From Asterias amurensis (taxonomy: Eukaryota > Echinodermata > Asteroidea > Forcipulatida > Asteriidae), in NCBI RefSeq assembly GCF_032118995.1, contig NC_092659.1:14254177-14318176 (forward strand): DNA of 64,000 nt, written 5' to 3'. The notes beneath the pieces are model-generated. The model saw nothing but the letters and a program-made list of their open reading frames with translations, had not been told where the DNA came from and did no database searches. Shown one piece after another: positions 21,626-31,331 of the stretch. Made by a program: the position numbers and the translations under genes. Numbering within the stretch: position 1 is the first letter of the stretch; each line of letters starts with the position of its first letter.

Positions 21626-21656
21626 AGGAATAATCATGTTACCAAGGTAACAAAAT

Positions 21657-21796
21657 AATTGTTGCACGCTGTGATTTGGGGTCCATTGGTTTTGTACACC
21701 CCTGGGGGAAAATGGCACCCTCGGCTTCGCCTCGGGTGTCATTTTCCCCCTCGGGTGTACAAAACGCCATGGACCCTGTCACAGCGTGCAACAATT
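21657..21796. mobile_element. Compact fold-back, ATTGTTGCACGCTGTGA arms
   Basis: A near-perfect palindrome: TTGTTGCACGCTGTGA and TCACAGCGTGCAACAA at the edges, then GGTCCAT, TTTTGTACACCC and GGGGGAAAATG blocks against their complements, with a loop around TCGGCTTCGCCTC. Confidence 0.8.
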
Positions 21797-21975
21797 GTAA
21801 ACTGAAAGCTGTTTCATGGTGACAGTTGAGCTGTAAACTTTTGTTTTGGTTTATCAGGAATCAATATTGTTTTATGACATGCTGCTACAAACAAGGAACC
21901 AAAGTTAGTGAAAGCCTTGATTAGAACTTAGCTGTAATCAAATATGGTTTTAGTTTCTCAGGTAACTGTACACCT

Positions 21976-22225
21976 GGGGCCAATTTTATAGCGCTGCTAA
22001 GCACAAAAATTTGCTTAGCATGAAATTTTGGCCTCGATGAAAACAAAATTACTAACCAAATTTCCACATGGTTTTGAGGATAAACAAACAACAGTTGAAT
22101 ACTAGTATCAAGCAATATATTTTTATGCAAAAAATTGAAATATGGTTGTTAATCCTGTTTTTATCAAGGAAGAAATTTCATGCTGAGCAAATTTGTGTGC
22201 TTAGCAGCGCTATGAAATTGGCCCC
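21976..22225. mobile_element. Fold-back element, GCTTAGCA family
   Basis: GGGGCCAATTTTATAGCGCT faces AGCGCTATGAAATTGGCCCC. The inner arms are GCTAAGCACAAAAATTTGC and GTGTGCTTAGC. It is a second long copy of the 10120-10357 family. Confidence 0.75.
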
Positions 22226-23282
22226 TGGTTATGTCTGGAATAGTAATTAGCACATAGTTCAAATACTCACAGTGGAGTTAAGGTGCTCTAATCTTGTAGT
22301 AATAATGTGCACATGGCCAATGACATCCCATGGACATTTTCTGGTACACTTACATTTTTTTGTGACGCCCCATGCCAAAACAGGCTCTATTTGGAAATAG
22401 TCAAATGTCATTGAAAGTGAAGACAATTAAAATAGCAGCCATGATATTATGTGATGTGATGTCGCAAACATTCTTTAAAAAAACAACATTTAGTTTTTGT
22501 TTAGAATCTCTTATTCTCATACAGTATGAGTGTACATGTATATTGTTGAGTAAATGAACCCAGTTTAGAGTTTAGGCATAGGGGTGCCATAACTTGTATA
22601 CATAGAAAGCAGAGAATTCCCAGCTTATGTCAAGCCAACATTAGGTTAGCAGGGAATTTTTGCTTAGTGCATGTTGGCACTCCCTGTTACTACAATGTAC
22701 ATGTAGGCATTTTTTGGCTTCCACAGCTACAAAGTATCACAGAAATTTGGCACTTGCACAGTAAGCAAAGAATAGTGATAATAAGCGCAGAATTTGGCAG
22801 AGTCATGAAATAGGGCACTGTACTTACACATTCGGGGTCAATTCTGTACAAAGAGCATCATGTTTTAATAATATCACTGTCAGCTGAAACCAGTCCTTCA
22901 TTTTTAAGAATACAGGGAGAGCTATTTATAAACTACCCTCCTTGGCTTTTATCGAGGGGGGCTCTTTGCACTTCGCAAAATAAAACTTCCTAGAAAGTGA
23001 AACTAAAACCTGGGCTCGATTTCACAAAGCGCTAAGATTCATCTGTAAAAGATGATTTGTGATTTGTATTGTGACAGTCACACTTGCTTAGCAGTTAAAA
23101 TTGATTCAAATCAATTCAAGAATACATTTATTTCCATACTCTCATGAAAGAAGGTTGATCTGCACTTTTGATGTACATGTAGAAGAAAAGAATGGTGACG
23201 CAGGCACATAATTGGGCATGAAATTGGGCCCTGTTAGCATTTCATTATACTAGTCAGCCTTTTCACTAATCCATATTTTATA
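22226..23282. other. Unassigned stretch
   Basis: Contains fragments of the GCTTAGCA family (near 22790) and of the TTTCACAAAG family (GGGCTCGATTTCACAAAGCG at 23013). No coding evidence. Confidence 0.4.
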
Positions 23283-23667
23283 TTAAAGGCAGTGGACACT
23301 ATTGGTAATTACTCAAAATAATTATCATCATAAAACCTTTCTTGATTATAAGTAATGGGGAGAGGATGATAGTATAAAACATTGTGAGAAACAGCTCCCA
23401 CTGAAGTGAAGTAGTTTTCAAGAAAGAAGTAATTTTCCACGAATTTGATTGCGAGACCTCAAGTTTAGAATTTGAGGTCTCGAAATCAAGCATCAGAAAG
23501 CACACAACTTTGTGTGACAAGGGTGTTTTTTCTTCATTATTATCTCACAAATTCGACGACCGATTGAGCTCAAATTTTCACAGGTTTGTTATTTTATGCA
23601 TATGTTGAGATACACCAACTGTGAAGACTAGTCTTTGACAATTACCAATAGTGTCCACTGTCTTTAA
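23283..23667 (-). mobile_element. TTAA MITE subfamily A, full-length copy
   Basis: Both ends present, from TTAAAGGCAGTGGACACTAT to GTCCACTGTCTTTAA. The central palindrome is slightly decayed (GATTGCGAGACC). Confidence 0.85.
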
Positions 23668-24595
23668 ATAGTGATAATTTTCAGCTCTGAACTAGCCAGC
23701 CGGACCCATTTGGGGAGAATTTTGACTGGATTTGACTGAATTTTTGACCTCGGGTGTTGTACATAGTACGTAACCATGATGTAACTAGCACTTGCCCAGT
23801 GGACCACTGTATAGGAAGAATTCTGTCAATTCGTTTTACATTGTACATAGCCTGTTGTGCCATGTACATTGGTTCATATACATCCACAGGATAGGTGAAT
23901 TTCATGACCTACATGTACACACAGGTACACAACTGCACAAATACATTCTGATACACTACATGTCATTTTGTATGATTCATCCATAGAGGCTGATAATGCA
24001 ACAGTGTCAGGCCGCTGTATGATGTACAAAGTGGTACCTCATCCCCTCCCACGTTTATCATTACTCATTTCCAATTATGCCGCAGCGGGGATGGTCCTCT
24101 GTTCCAGGTTCTTTGTAGACTGCACTACAAAACCACATGGGTACCTGAAAGCCACTGCCTCTGCTATTTAGCAATAGTTGACCTCAGCTATGAGGTCGAA
24201 CACACCTGTTAATAGTCAATGCAATGACAAACCACATTATGCCATGTACATATACAGCATGTACAGTGGTGGTTTCCTTATTTTGACTGCTCTGTGTATG
24301 ATGGTTGTAGTAGGGTGGTTTATGTAGAGTGACTCATGGTGCTGGCTGTGTGAATTGTGCAATTCAGTGTGCCTCACGGTTGGTAAATAAAAAGCCTAGT
24401 TCAATATGATTATCAGTACAACAACAATAATACCATATTTACATACAGTTTTCATATTGACACATGATGTACACATATCATACAATGTACAGCATACAGT
24501 GTACATAGCCCGCTGGTTCTAAAAGTTTTAAATGCGCATTCATTTCCTAACTACTGTATGTTGAATGAAATAATATACCCAGAATGTCCTACTCA
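23668..24595. other. Unassigned stretch rich in GTACA words
   Basis: Many GTACAT/ATGTAC words and tracts such as CATACAGTGTACAT near 24495. No exon, RNA gene or clear element boundary. Confidence 0.4.
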
Positions 24596-24985
24596 AAAGA
24601 CACTGGACACTATTGGTAATTGTCAAAGACCAGTGTTCTCACTTCGTGTATCTCAACATATGCATAAAATAACAAACCTGTGAATATTTGAGCTCAATTG
24701 CTCGTCAAAGTTGCGAGATAATAATGTCTTAATGAAAGAACAAACACCCTTGTCACACAAAGTTGTGTGCGTTTAGATGATTGATTTTCGAGACCTCCAA
24801 TTCTAAATCTGAGGTCTGGAAATCAAATTCATGGAAAATTACTTCTTTCTCGAAAACTACGTCACTTCAGAGGGAGCCGTTTCTCACAATGTTTTATACT
24901 ATCGACCTCTTCCCATTACTCGTTACCAAGAAAGGTTTTATGCTAACAACTATTTTGAGTAATTACCAATAGTGTCCACTGCCTT
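24596..24985 (+). mobile_element. TTAA MITE subfamily A, eroded termini
   Basis: Starts AAAGACACTGGACACTATTG directly after ACTCA (no TTAA) and ends GTGTCCACTGCCTTG without TTAA, so both target copies are mutated. It carries a small ATGTCTTA insertion near 24724. Confidence 0.8.
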
Positions 24986-25517
24986 GTTAGCAGCTCTGAT
25001 AGGCCTATGTTACATTTTTAAAATAATAACAATACGAATAGGGTGCTGATGTCTGCCAATTTGACGCTTCTGGCGTAAGAACATTATGAATTGGGGTCCA
25101 ATCTCATGTAGAGCTGCTTAACATTCTGCTAAGCAGAAATGAGCAGGATACCAGTCACACTCGCAACGTGGACATGTGACATGGTAGTTTTTTTCCGGCC
25201 GGCCACATTTTGTTTTACCTAGCTGTTTTTTTGTGCATGCAGTGCAGTTGGTTGCCTCCAAGTTAGTTGCCTGTAAAAAAACATCAGCCAGAATTTGTAG
25301 GGCCTTGTCAAATTCTGGCTGACGTTTGTTACTGGCAACTTGGAGGCAACCAACTGCTATAGAAATTGATAAGAACATGTCAAATGAACGGATCTTTTCC
25401 TCTTGGCGATTACCTTGAACTATAAATTGCCAGGTGTGAAATGGCTCTTAAAGGTGTAACTTCGTTAATATTTTGTATTGTGCCGGGAAGAAGGAGATAA
25501 TGAAAGTGTGCAACCAT
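24986..25517. repeat. Palindromic sequence of unknown class plus a fold-back fragment
   Basis: 25095-25165 is a GCTTAGCA-family fragment. 25245-25350 forms a palindrome: GCAGTTGGTTGCCTCCAAGT and ACTTGGAGGCAACCAACTGC, with CATCAGCCAGAATTTG against CAAATTCTGGCTGACG. Confidence 0.55.
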
Positions 25518-25720
25518 AGCGTCTCGTGGCCTAGCGGTTAAGAGCACCGGACTCGAGCTCTGGTGTTTCTGATCAGCAGAAGATTCAAGTCCTGGTCGTG
25601 ACACTCGTAGCCTACCATAATTGTTTTGTCCTTCGAATGAGACAGTTAGCCGTCTATGTATGAGTAGGTTCTGTTTACTAGGATTGGCTGTGCACGTAAA
25701 CTAACCAAGAACACTTCATT
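25518..25720 (+). mobile_element. tRNA-derived SINE
   Basis: A box TGGCCTAGCGG (25527-25537) is perfect; the B box GATTCAAGTCC (25582-25592) has two changes. The head is closely related to the minus-strand SINE at 3121-3294 (TAGCGGTTAAGAGCAC, CTCGAGCTCT, TGATCAGCAGA), but the body after GTGACACTCGTAG is different. Confidence 0.75.
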
Positions 25721-25742
25721 TTGGAAGAGTGGGAGTTAACTC

Positions 25743-26236
25743 TAAAGCCCTTTTCACACGACAAAAATATAGCCAGGGTCCCTTTCTACAAAATTTACGA
25801 GCATGGGTTGTTTATTTGTTATCTTCTTGTGTGACTGATTTTGTGAGTTTTCACACTGCAAAGTTAAAAAACTAACAACCCTTGTGTGCCATGAAGTTAT
25901 TGGTAATCCTGATCATCTCGATGGGACAAGTTAGCACCCACAATAGCATGCGCTGTATGGGCAACTTCATCCAGGACGTTGGTCAATTATCAAGGATTCC
26001 CTTCTCCTGATGATGTAACACACGTCCTTGGTCAAAAATTTCGCTAGTGTAAGATTTTGTTGTAGGTCCGGACCTCCGACAAAATGTAGCAATGTTGGAC
26101 AAGATTTTACAAGGGAGCCTGGACACTCAAAAAATTGTTGTCTTTTCACACGATTGTACCTTTTGTAAAATATGACAACCATGCTACAATTTAGCAAGGT
26201 ACCCTCGCTAAATTGCTCTCATGTGAAAGGGGCTTT
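25743..26236. mobile_element. MITE with AAAGCCCCTTTCACA termini
   Basis: The termini TAAAGCCCTTTTCACACGA and TCATGTGAAAGGGGCTTTA are inverted repeats; inner blocks such as AGGGTCCC/AGGGTACC and GTTGTTTA/TTGTCA are weaker. A TA or TTTA target is possible. About 494 bp, no transposase. Confidence 0.7.
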
Positions 26237-26549
26237 ATAGTGTTTCTGGTACATATACATGTAGCAAGGAGCCAGGTTTACAGGTTTCAGGCGTGCAAGC
26301 TACAGTGATTAAGTTCACTTATGAGGCATCCTTGGTTTCATTACCAGAAATGTATTATAACATTTTAATTAGTACATGTAGTCGTGTTGCAGCAAAATCG
26401 AAAGTGAAAATTTGATCTACCAATAAACATTGACTCCCTTTTTTCCCTATAAAAAAAAATTACACATAGTAAGTAATCACTCTCTCAGTTTGTTTTTAAC
26501 GCTAAAAATAATTTAGATAACTAAATTTGTCCCGAATTCAAACAACTCT
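26237..26549. other. Gap between MITEs upstream of the GTPase gene
   Basis: No recognisable exon, although a 5' exon of the GTPase transcript must lie somewhere upstream if 26970 is a splice acceptor. Confidence 0.35.
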
Positions 26550-26938
26550 TTAAAGGCACTGGACACTATTTGTTATTACTCAAACTAATTGTTAGCGTAA
26601 AAACTTACTGTGTAACGAGAAATGTGGAGCTTTTGATAGTATAAAACATTGTGAGAAACAGCTCCCTCTAAAGTAACATAGTTTTTGAGAAAGAAGTAAT
26701 TTTCCACGAATTTGATTTCGAGACCTCAGATTTAGATTTTGAGGTCTCGAAATCAAGCATCTGATAGCACATAACTTTGTGTGACAAGGGTGTTTGCTCT
26801 TTCATCATAATCTCGCAACTTCAACGACCAATTGAGCTCAAATATTCACAGGTTTGTTATTTTATGCATTACATGTTGAGATACACCAAGTGAGAAGACT
26901 GGTCTTTGACAATTACCAATTGTGTCCATTGCCTTTAA
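26550..26938 (-). mobile_element. TTAA MITE subfamily A, abutting the first GTPase exon
   Basis: Complete copy from TTAAAGGCACTGGACACTAT to GTCCATTGCCTTTAA. It ends 33 bases before the exon at 26971, so the polypyrimidine stretch and acceptor lie immediately beyond the element and the branch point may lie within it. Confidence 0.85.
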
Positions 26939-26970
26939 TGATAATAAATATGTTCCTTTTGTTGTTGTAG

Positions 26971-26991
26971 ATTCCTGCTTATCCAGATTTT
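26971..26991 (+). other. In-frame upstream part of the first GTPase exon
   Basis: TTGTTGTTGTAG at 26959-26970 looks like a splice acceptor. The 21 bases after it are in frame with the ATG at 26992 and contain no stop (IPAYPDF), so translation could begin in an unseen upstream exon, or these bases are 5' UTR. Confidence 0.5.
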
Positions 26992-29900
26992 ATGGACCCA
27001 GATCAATCTGGTGGAGGTATGTATACCAATAGACATGATGTTAATCATGGCCCAATTTCATGGCTCTGCTTACCGTAAGCAAAGAATCAGCGCTTTTAGA
27101 CGCAGGGAATTCTAGTGCTTACATCAAGCGTGTTTCGCCGGGAGTTTGGGCATGTGCGCATGTGTACTTCACGCCGCTAGGCATTCTAGGCTTACACAGC
27201 TAGCGCAGAAATAATTTCCTTCCATGAAAAAGGGCTTTAGAGAAAGGGATCCAACAAAAGGACCAAACCTAAGTCCACGTACTCGTAGTGCCCCCCCCCC
27301 CCACCCCCAACTGGATTTGAACCGGGGTCCCTTACGGACTGTGAAGGGGTAGCACTGTTACCGGACTGTGAAGGGGGTAGCCCTGTTTCAGCCCCAGGTG
27401 TAGATGGCAAATTGCCCTTGGACCCTAATAAGTAAAGTGTAGCCCTCACCTTGAAGCGGCCCAACTGGATTCGAACCAGGGTCCAAGAGGTTGAAGGCAA
27501 GGAAAGATGCCACTACGCCAAACCCAACCGCCCATCCATCAATTCTGCCATGCAACTCTGAGTACTCCAAAATGAAGTCAAACGGAAGAATTGTGTGGTC
27601 TCTCTTTATGTAATGGGAATGATGAGTACCATAATAAATGTGCCTTCAGGGAACCAGACATTGCTTCGTAAAGTTGGGAAGGTAGTGCATGGTTCTCCAC
27701 CAACCAGGCTCCTATAGTGGATGATTACCACAGCCTACTTTCTTATGGACTGTGGAGGGGGTAGCCCTGTTTCGGCCCCAGGTGTAGTATTGGTGGCAAA
27801 CTGCCCCTGGACCCAAATCAGTTAAGTGTAGCCCTCGCCTTGAAGTGGTCGTCCAGCCTTGTGAGTAGGGCAATATCTCATAGAAAAATAATTAAATAAA
27901 ACTTGTTTTCTCTCTCTCTCTCCTAGTTGACAACGGAGACGACAGCATGGCTGCAACAGCGAGGAATGTCAAACTTGTTGTTGTCGGTGACGGTGCTGTC
28001 GGGAAGACTTGTATGCTGTGGTCATACACACATAATGCCTTCCCGAAAGAATATGTCCCAACAGTGTAAGTCAAATGTTCTTGTCGGGACATGGGAAAAG
28101 ATCTCAGATTCCTTGCCCCCCCCCCCCCCAAAAAAAAATATTGAGGGAAAAAAAATATTTTATCAAATTGGGTCAGGTTTGAAAAAACTTCCAGCTATCA
28201 ACCAGGAACTCTACAGCATGTGCAGGGCAAAAATTCATGAAGCTGTAAAGCAGAAAATACTGCTTAGCAAAAAATGAGTGGGGCACCAGTTGCAACAATG
28301 GTAAACTTTATCGAGTTTTGGCTGGTAACCAGTTTTTGTTGAGTAGGATTTGTCTTTGCTAAGCAAGTTTTTACGCTTCTTTATAAAATCTTGCGCAGAT
28401 CATTACTTATTAGCACTCGGTAAACATTGGAGATCTAATGTCAATTTTCTTTTAGTTAATTTCATAATTCTTGTTGTATCCGTACGCAGGTTTGATAATT
28501 TCTCCCAGCTGATCAAAGTAGAAGGCATCACGGTGAACCTTGGCCTGTGGGACACTGCCGGACAAGAAGACTATGATAGATTAAGACCTCTATCCTACCC
28601 ACAGGTAAGAAATGGTACAGTCCAAGACACCACCTAGAAACTGTTGATATCTGCTTTGTATATATGGCACATAGAGGGCGCTCTTCATGTAAGCAGTAGT
28701 GAAAGGGAAAGTGCACCATTATTATTATATATTATTATAGTCTGAAAAATACCTTTTTAATTCAGTTTAGTAATGAAGAATAGTTTTATACCCAAAGAGG
28801 CAAATGAGATAACTCTTAGTGCAATAATTGTTCAAATAAAAACATTCAAATGCGTGTCGCCAGGAATCAGGAATGTTTTTTTCCACATTTTGATTCTGGT
28901 CTTGCACAAAAAATGTTGGTCCAGTAAACATTTTGAGCTTCAAATGTGACCAAGGTTTTCACTTGTCAAATAAAATCAGTTGGTTATAATTTTTTTTCTT
29001 TCTCCTTTTGACTTGCAGACTGACATATTCCTAGTTGCCTTCAGTGTTGTGGGGCCATCCTCATATTCCAACGTTCAAACTAAATGGGTACCAGAGTTAC
29101 AGCACCATGCTTCTGGAGTGCCTTTTATCTTAGTAGGTGAGTAAACAACCTAGTCAGGTACTATGACTGCTCATACTTAGGCTGTGTCTGATCTGGCGCC
29201 TACGGCTGTGGTTACGGCTTGATCATGGCGTCATCATGCTTTGGAAAATAGTACGTTCTTTAGCAACACCCTCAGCAGTAGCCGCAGCCGCCAATTCGGA
29301 TACAGCCTTAATCTCAATTCTTAAAATGGGTATAGGACCATTTTGTGATGAAATAGATGACAACAAGCAGCATCTTTGTCTGATGCCCCGACTGCCCATT
29401 AACTTTCATAATCCTTTTACACAGTGCATGACCAGGTTATTGTCATACCAGCCCATAGAGTTAAATATCAAAACTAGAGGGCGCACTGGTGATGCTGCGA
29501 GCACAAACGCAGCGGGACCGCAAGGAGACACACGGGCCATTTTGTAAGAACCTTGTGCACGCATTGAATATGAAGTACAAGTTGGTGTGTGTATTATGAT
29601 AACGCTATGCCATGCTGTTTTGTCAACTTAAAAAATGTCCGCACACCGGGCTGCGTGTCTAGGCTTGTGCGCCATCTAGTTCTTCAGTACCAGCCTCACT
29701 CTTGCCATATTGGTGTATATTTATGAAATGTGAAATACCTCCTTGTAGCAGAAGGAGATTCCGTTCCCTAAAAAAAAGATTTAACTGTCTGTCACCAGAT
29801 CATTATTGTTCTCCCTTTTTCACAAGAAATCAAACATCATATTTATTTTTTTTTTACCCATACACCGATGTGTGTTAGCACTGTATACTCAGTACTTTCC

Positions 29901-31331
29901 CGAGTCCTGTGAAATATTTTTTTTTTTTTTTTTTCACAGGACTCGGGGAAAGTACTGAGTATACAGTGCTAACACACATTGGTGTATGGGTAAAAACCAA
30001 AATTAATATTCTTTATCCCCGATGCAAATTTAACATCTATTTAATCAAACATCGGTAGAGCTGCTGTTACAACAAGTAACTTGATGTTTTAATTTAAAAA
30101 CACATCATACAAAATCTTTTTGATTGCAAGATGCAAATGTTGTCAGCTCTGTCCTGGTACTACATTGGGGACCAAGCAGGGGTCCTGACTTGCACCAAGG
30201 CTATTATAACAAAGATACAAAACCAATACAGCAGATTTTTAAACTTCATTTTTTTCCCGTCAGGAACAAAAACGGATCTTCGAGAAGACAAGGAAACACT
30301 GGCTCAGCTGACGCAGCAAGGCAAGAGCCCTTTCAAGAAGGAGACTGGCGAAAAACTAGCAACTAAGATCGGCGCCGTTAAGTACATGGAATGCTCTGCA
30401 CTTACACAGAAAGGCCTCAGACCGGTAAGTAGCAAACCAACTCTGTGTCTTTGGTATACTTCAGAAATCAAATATCAAATCCAAGACTGATCCGTTAAAA
30501 GGTGTGGATACTTTTTGTAGAACACAAAACACAAGACTTATATTAAAGCCATTGGACCCTTTCGGTAAACAGTATTGTCCAAGGCCCACACTTCGTATAT
30601 CACAACTTATATTTAAAATAACAAACCTGTGAAAGGTTAGGCTCAATCGGTCATCGGAGTCGGAGAAAATAACGGGAAAACCCACCCTTGTATCGCACAA
30701 TTTGCTGTGTCATGACATGTGTTTAAAATAAATCCGTAATTCTGGATAACGAGAATTGATATTGTTTTACTGTTTTCTCAAAAAGTAAAGCATTTCATGG
30801 AATATTAATAATATTTCAAGAGAAGTCTTTCACGACTACCTTCTGTAAACCCTGTGCATTATTTGTAAATCTGTAAACTTTTTTTTTTTTTTTTTTTTTT
30901 CTGTACCGAAAGGGTCCAATGGCTTTAAACTTACATGGTTTGAAGATAATGGTGGTAGAAGGCTTCCCTTATATAATATTACTTGCTGAGGTGCTGTAGT
31001 TTTTGAGAAATAAGTAAAACAATTTCACAATTTTTTGCAACAAGGGTGTTTTTTCTTTAATTTTTTTAATTTCAACTTCGTTGACCAATTGAGATATAAT
31101 TTTCACAGGTTTGTTATTTTATGCATATGTCGGGATACACTTAAAGTGAGATTACTGATCTTTGACATTCACCAAAAGTATCCAGTGCCTTTAATGCATC
31201 TTTTACTGATTTTTCCTAAATTGTTTTCCATTTTCTTTTTTTCTCTCCAGTTGTTCGAAGATGCAGTGAAGATAGTCTTGATGCCCAACGCAACACCCAA
31301 ACCCAAACGAAAAAATTGTAGAATATTGTGA
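26992..31331 (+). CDS. Rac-family Rho GTPase (six exons)
   Basis: Exons: 26992-27016 (exon from 26971), 27927-28065, 28490-28604, 29019-29136, 30264-30424, 31251-31331. All introns are GT-AG with consistent phases; TGA at 31329. From the first ATG the product is 212 residues; an in-frame ATG at 27947 with a better Kozak context (A at -3, G at +4) gives 197, nearer the usual 192. Numbered on 212: P-loop GDGAVGKT 29-36, switch I YVPTVFDNF 51-59, DTAGQE 76-81, TKTD 134-137 with a Rho-type insert helix after it, ECSAL 175-179, polybasic KPKRKN, and the CRIL prenylation box 209-212 (Leu suggests geranylgeranylation). The catalytic Gly and Gln equivalents of Rac1 G12 and Q61 are kept; Rac1 Tyr40 is Phe. 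It should be a membrane-anchored GTP switch for actin control. The LRPLSYPQ and [16 protein letters not shown] stretches favour Rac over Cdc42 or Rho; the exact paralogue is not resolved. Confidence 0.93.
27048..27240. repeat. GCTTAGCA-family fold-back fragment in GTPase intron 1
   Basis: Starts TGGCCCAATTTCATGGCTCT and ends AATTTCCTTCCATGAAAAAG. The interior has GCAGGGAATTCTAGTGC. It is a diverged relative of the copy at 12462. Confidence 0.5.
27305..27535 (-). mobile_element. tRNA-derived SINE with perfect A and B boxes
   Basis: Minus strand: A box TGGCGTAGTGG (27520-27510) and B box GGTTCGAATCC (27477-27467), both perfect. The body runs to a second, diverged B-box-like word (27323-27313, GGTTCAAATCC), so two heads are partly joined. 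The family differs from the SINEs at 3121 and 25518. In GTPase intron 1, antisense to the gene. Confidence 0.8.
27742..27860 (-). mobile_element. SINE body fragment, same family as 27305-27535
   Basis: Repeats GGGGGTAGCCCTGTTTC, CCCCAGGTGTAG and AAGTGTAGCCCTCGCCTTGA from the neighbouring element. The tRNA-like head is missing. Confidence 0.7.
29189..29310. repeat. Fold-back of the GGCTGCGGCTACGGC family
   Basis: GGCTGTGTCTGATCTGGCGC with CTACGGCTGTGGTTACGGC faces GTAGCCGCAGCCGCC and AATTCGGATACAGCC. Related copies occur near 32518, 39715, 40600 and 43255. Lies at the start of GTPase intron 4. Confidence 0.6.
29852..29995. mobile_element. Near-perfect palindrome of two head-to-head SINE bodies
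   Basis: The left arm (TTACCCATACACCGATGTGT through GAGTCCTGTGAAA) and right arm (TTTCACAGGACTCGGGG through GGTGTATGGGTAA) pair over about 60 bases around a T-tract. Each arm corresponds to the SINE body at 867-945. Lies in GTPase intron 4. Confidence 0.85.
30543..30928 (+). mobile_element. TTAA MITE subfamily C in the last GTPase intron
   Basis: TTAAAGCCATTGGACCCTTT and AAAGGGTCCAATGGCTTTAA are inverted termini. The interior shares the CACACTTCGTATATCACAAC and GTCATGACATGTGTTTA words with 11871-12230. Confidence 0.85.
30930..31194 (-). mobile_element. Truncated TTAA MITE next to the subfamily C copy
   Basis: The right part matches the A family (ATTTTCACAGGTTTGTTATT, then CAGTGCCTTTAA). The left part (CTTACATGGTTTGAAGATAA) resembles subfamily D at 37245. 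The left terminus is missing. It ends 56 bases before exon 6. Confidence 0.6.

Noticed and set aside
25518..25620. Functional tRNA-Ser/Leu gene
   Set aside because: The T-stem is broken (AAGAT against CCTGG) and the head is shared with a dispersed SINE.
29236..29547. 103-codon frame in GTPase intron 4
   Set aside because: Its first part is a fold-back repeat seen at four other loci and there is no splice support.
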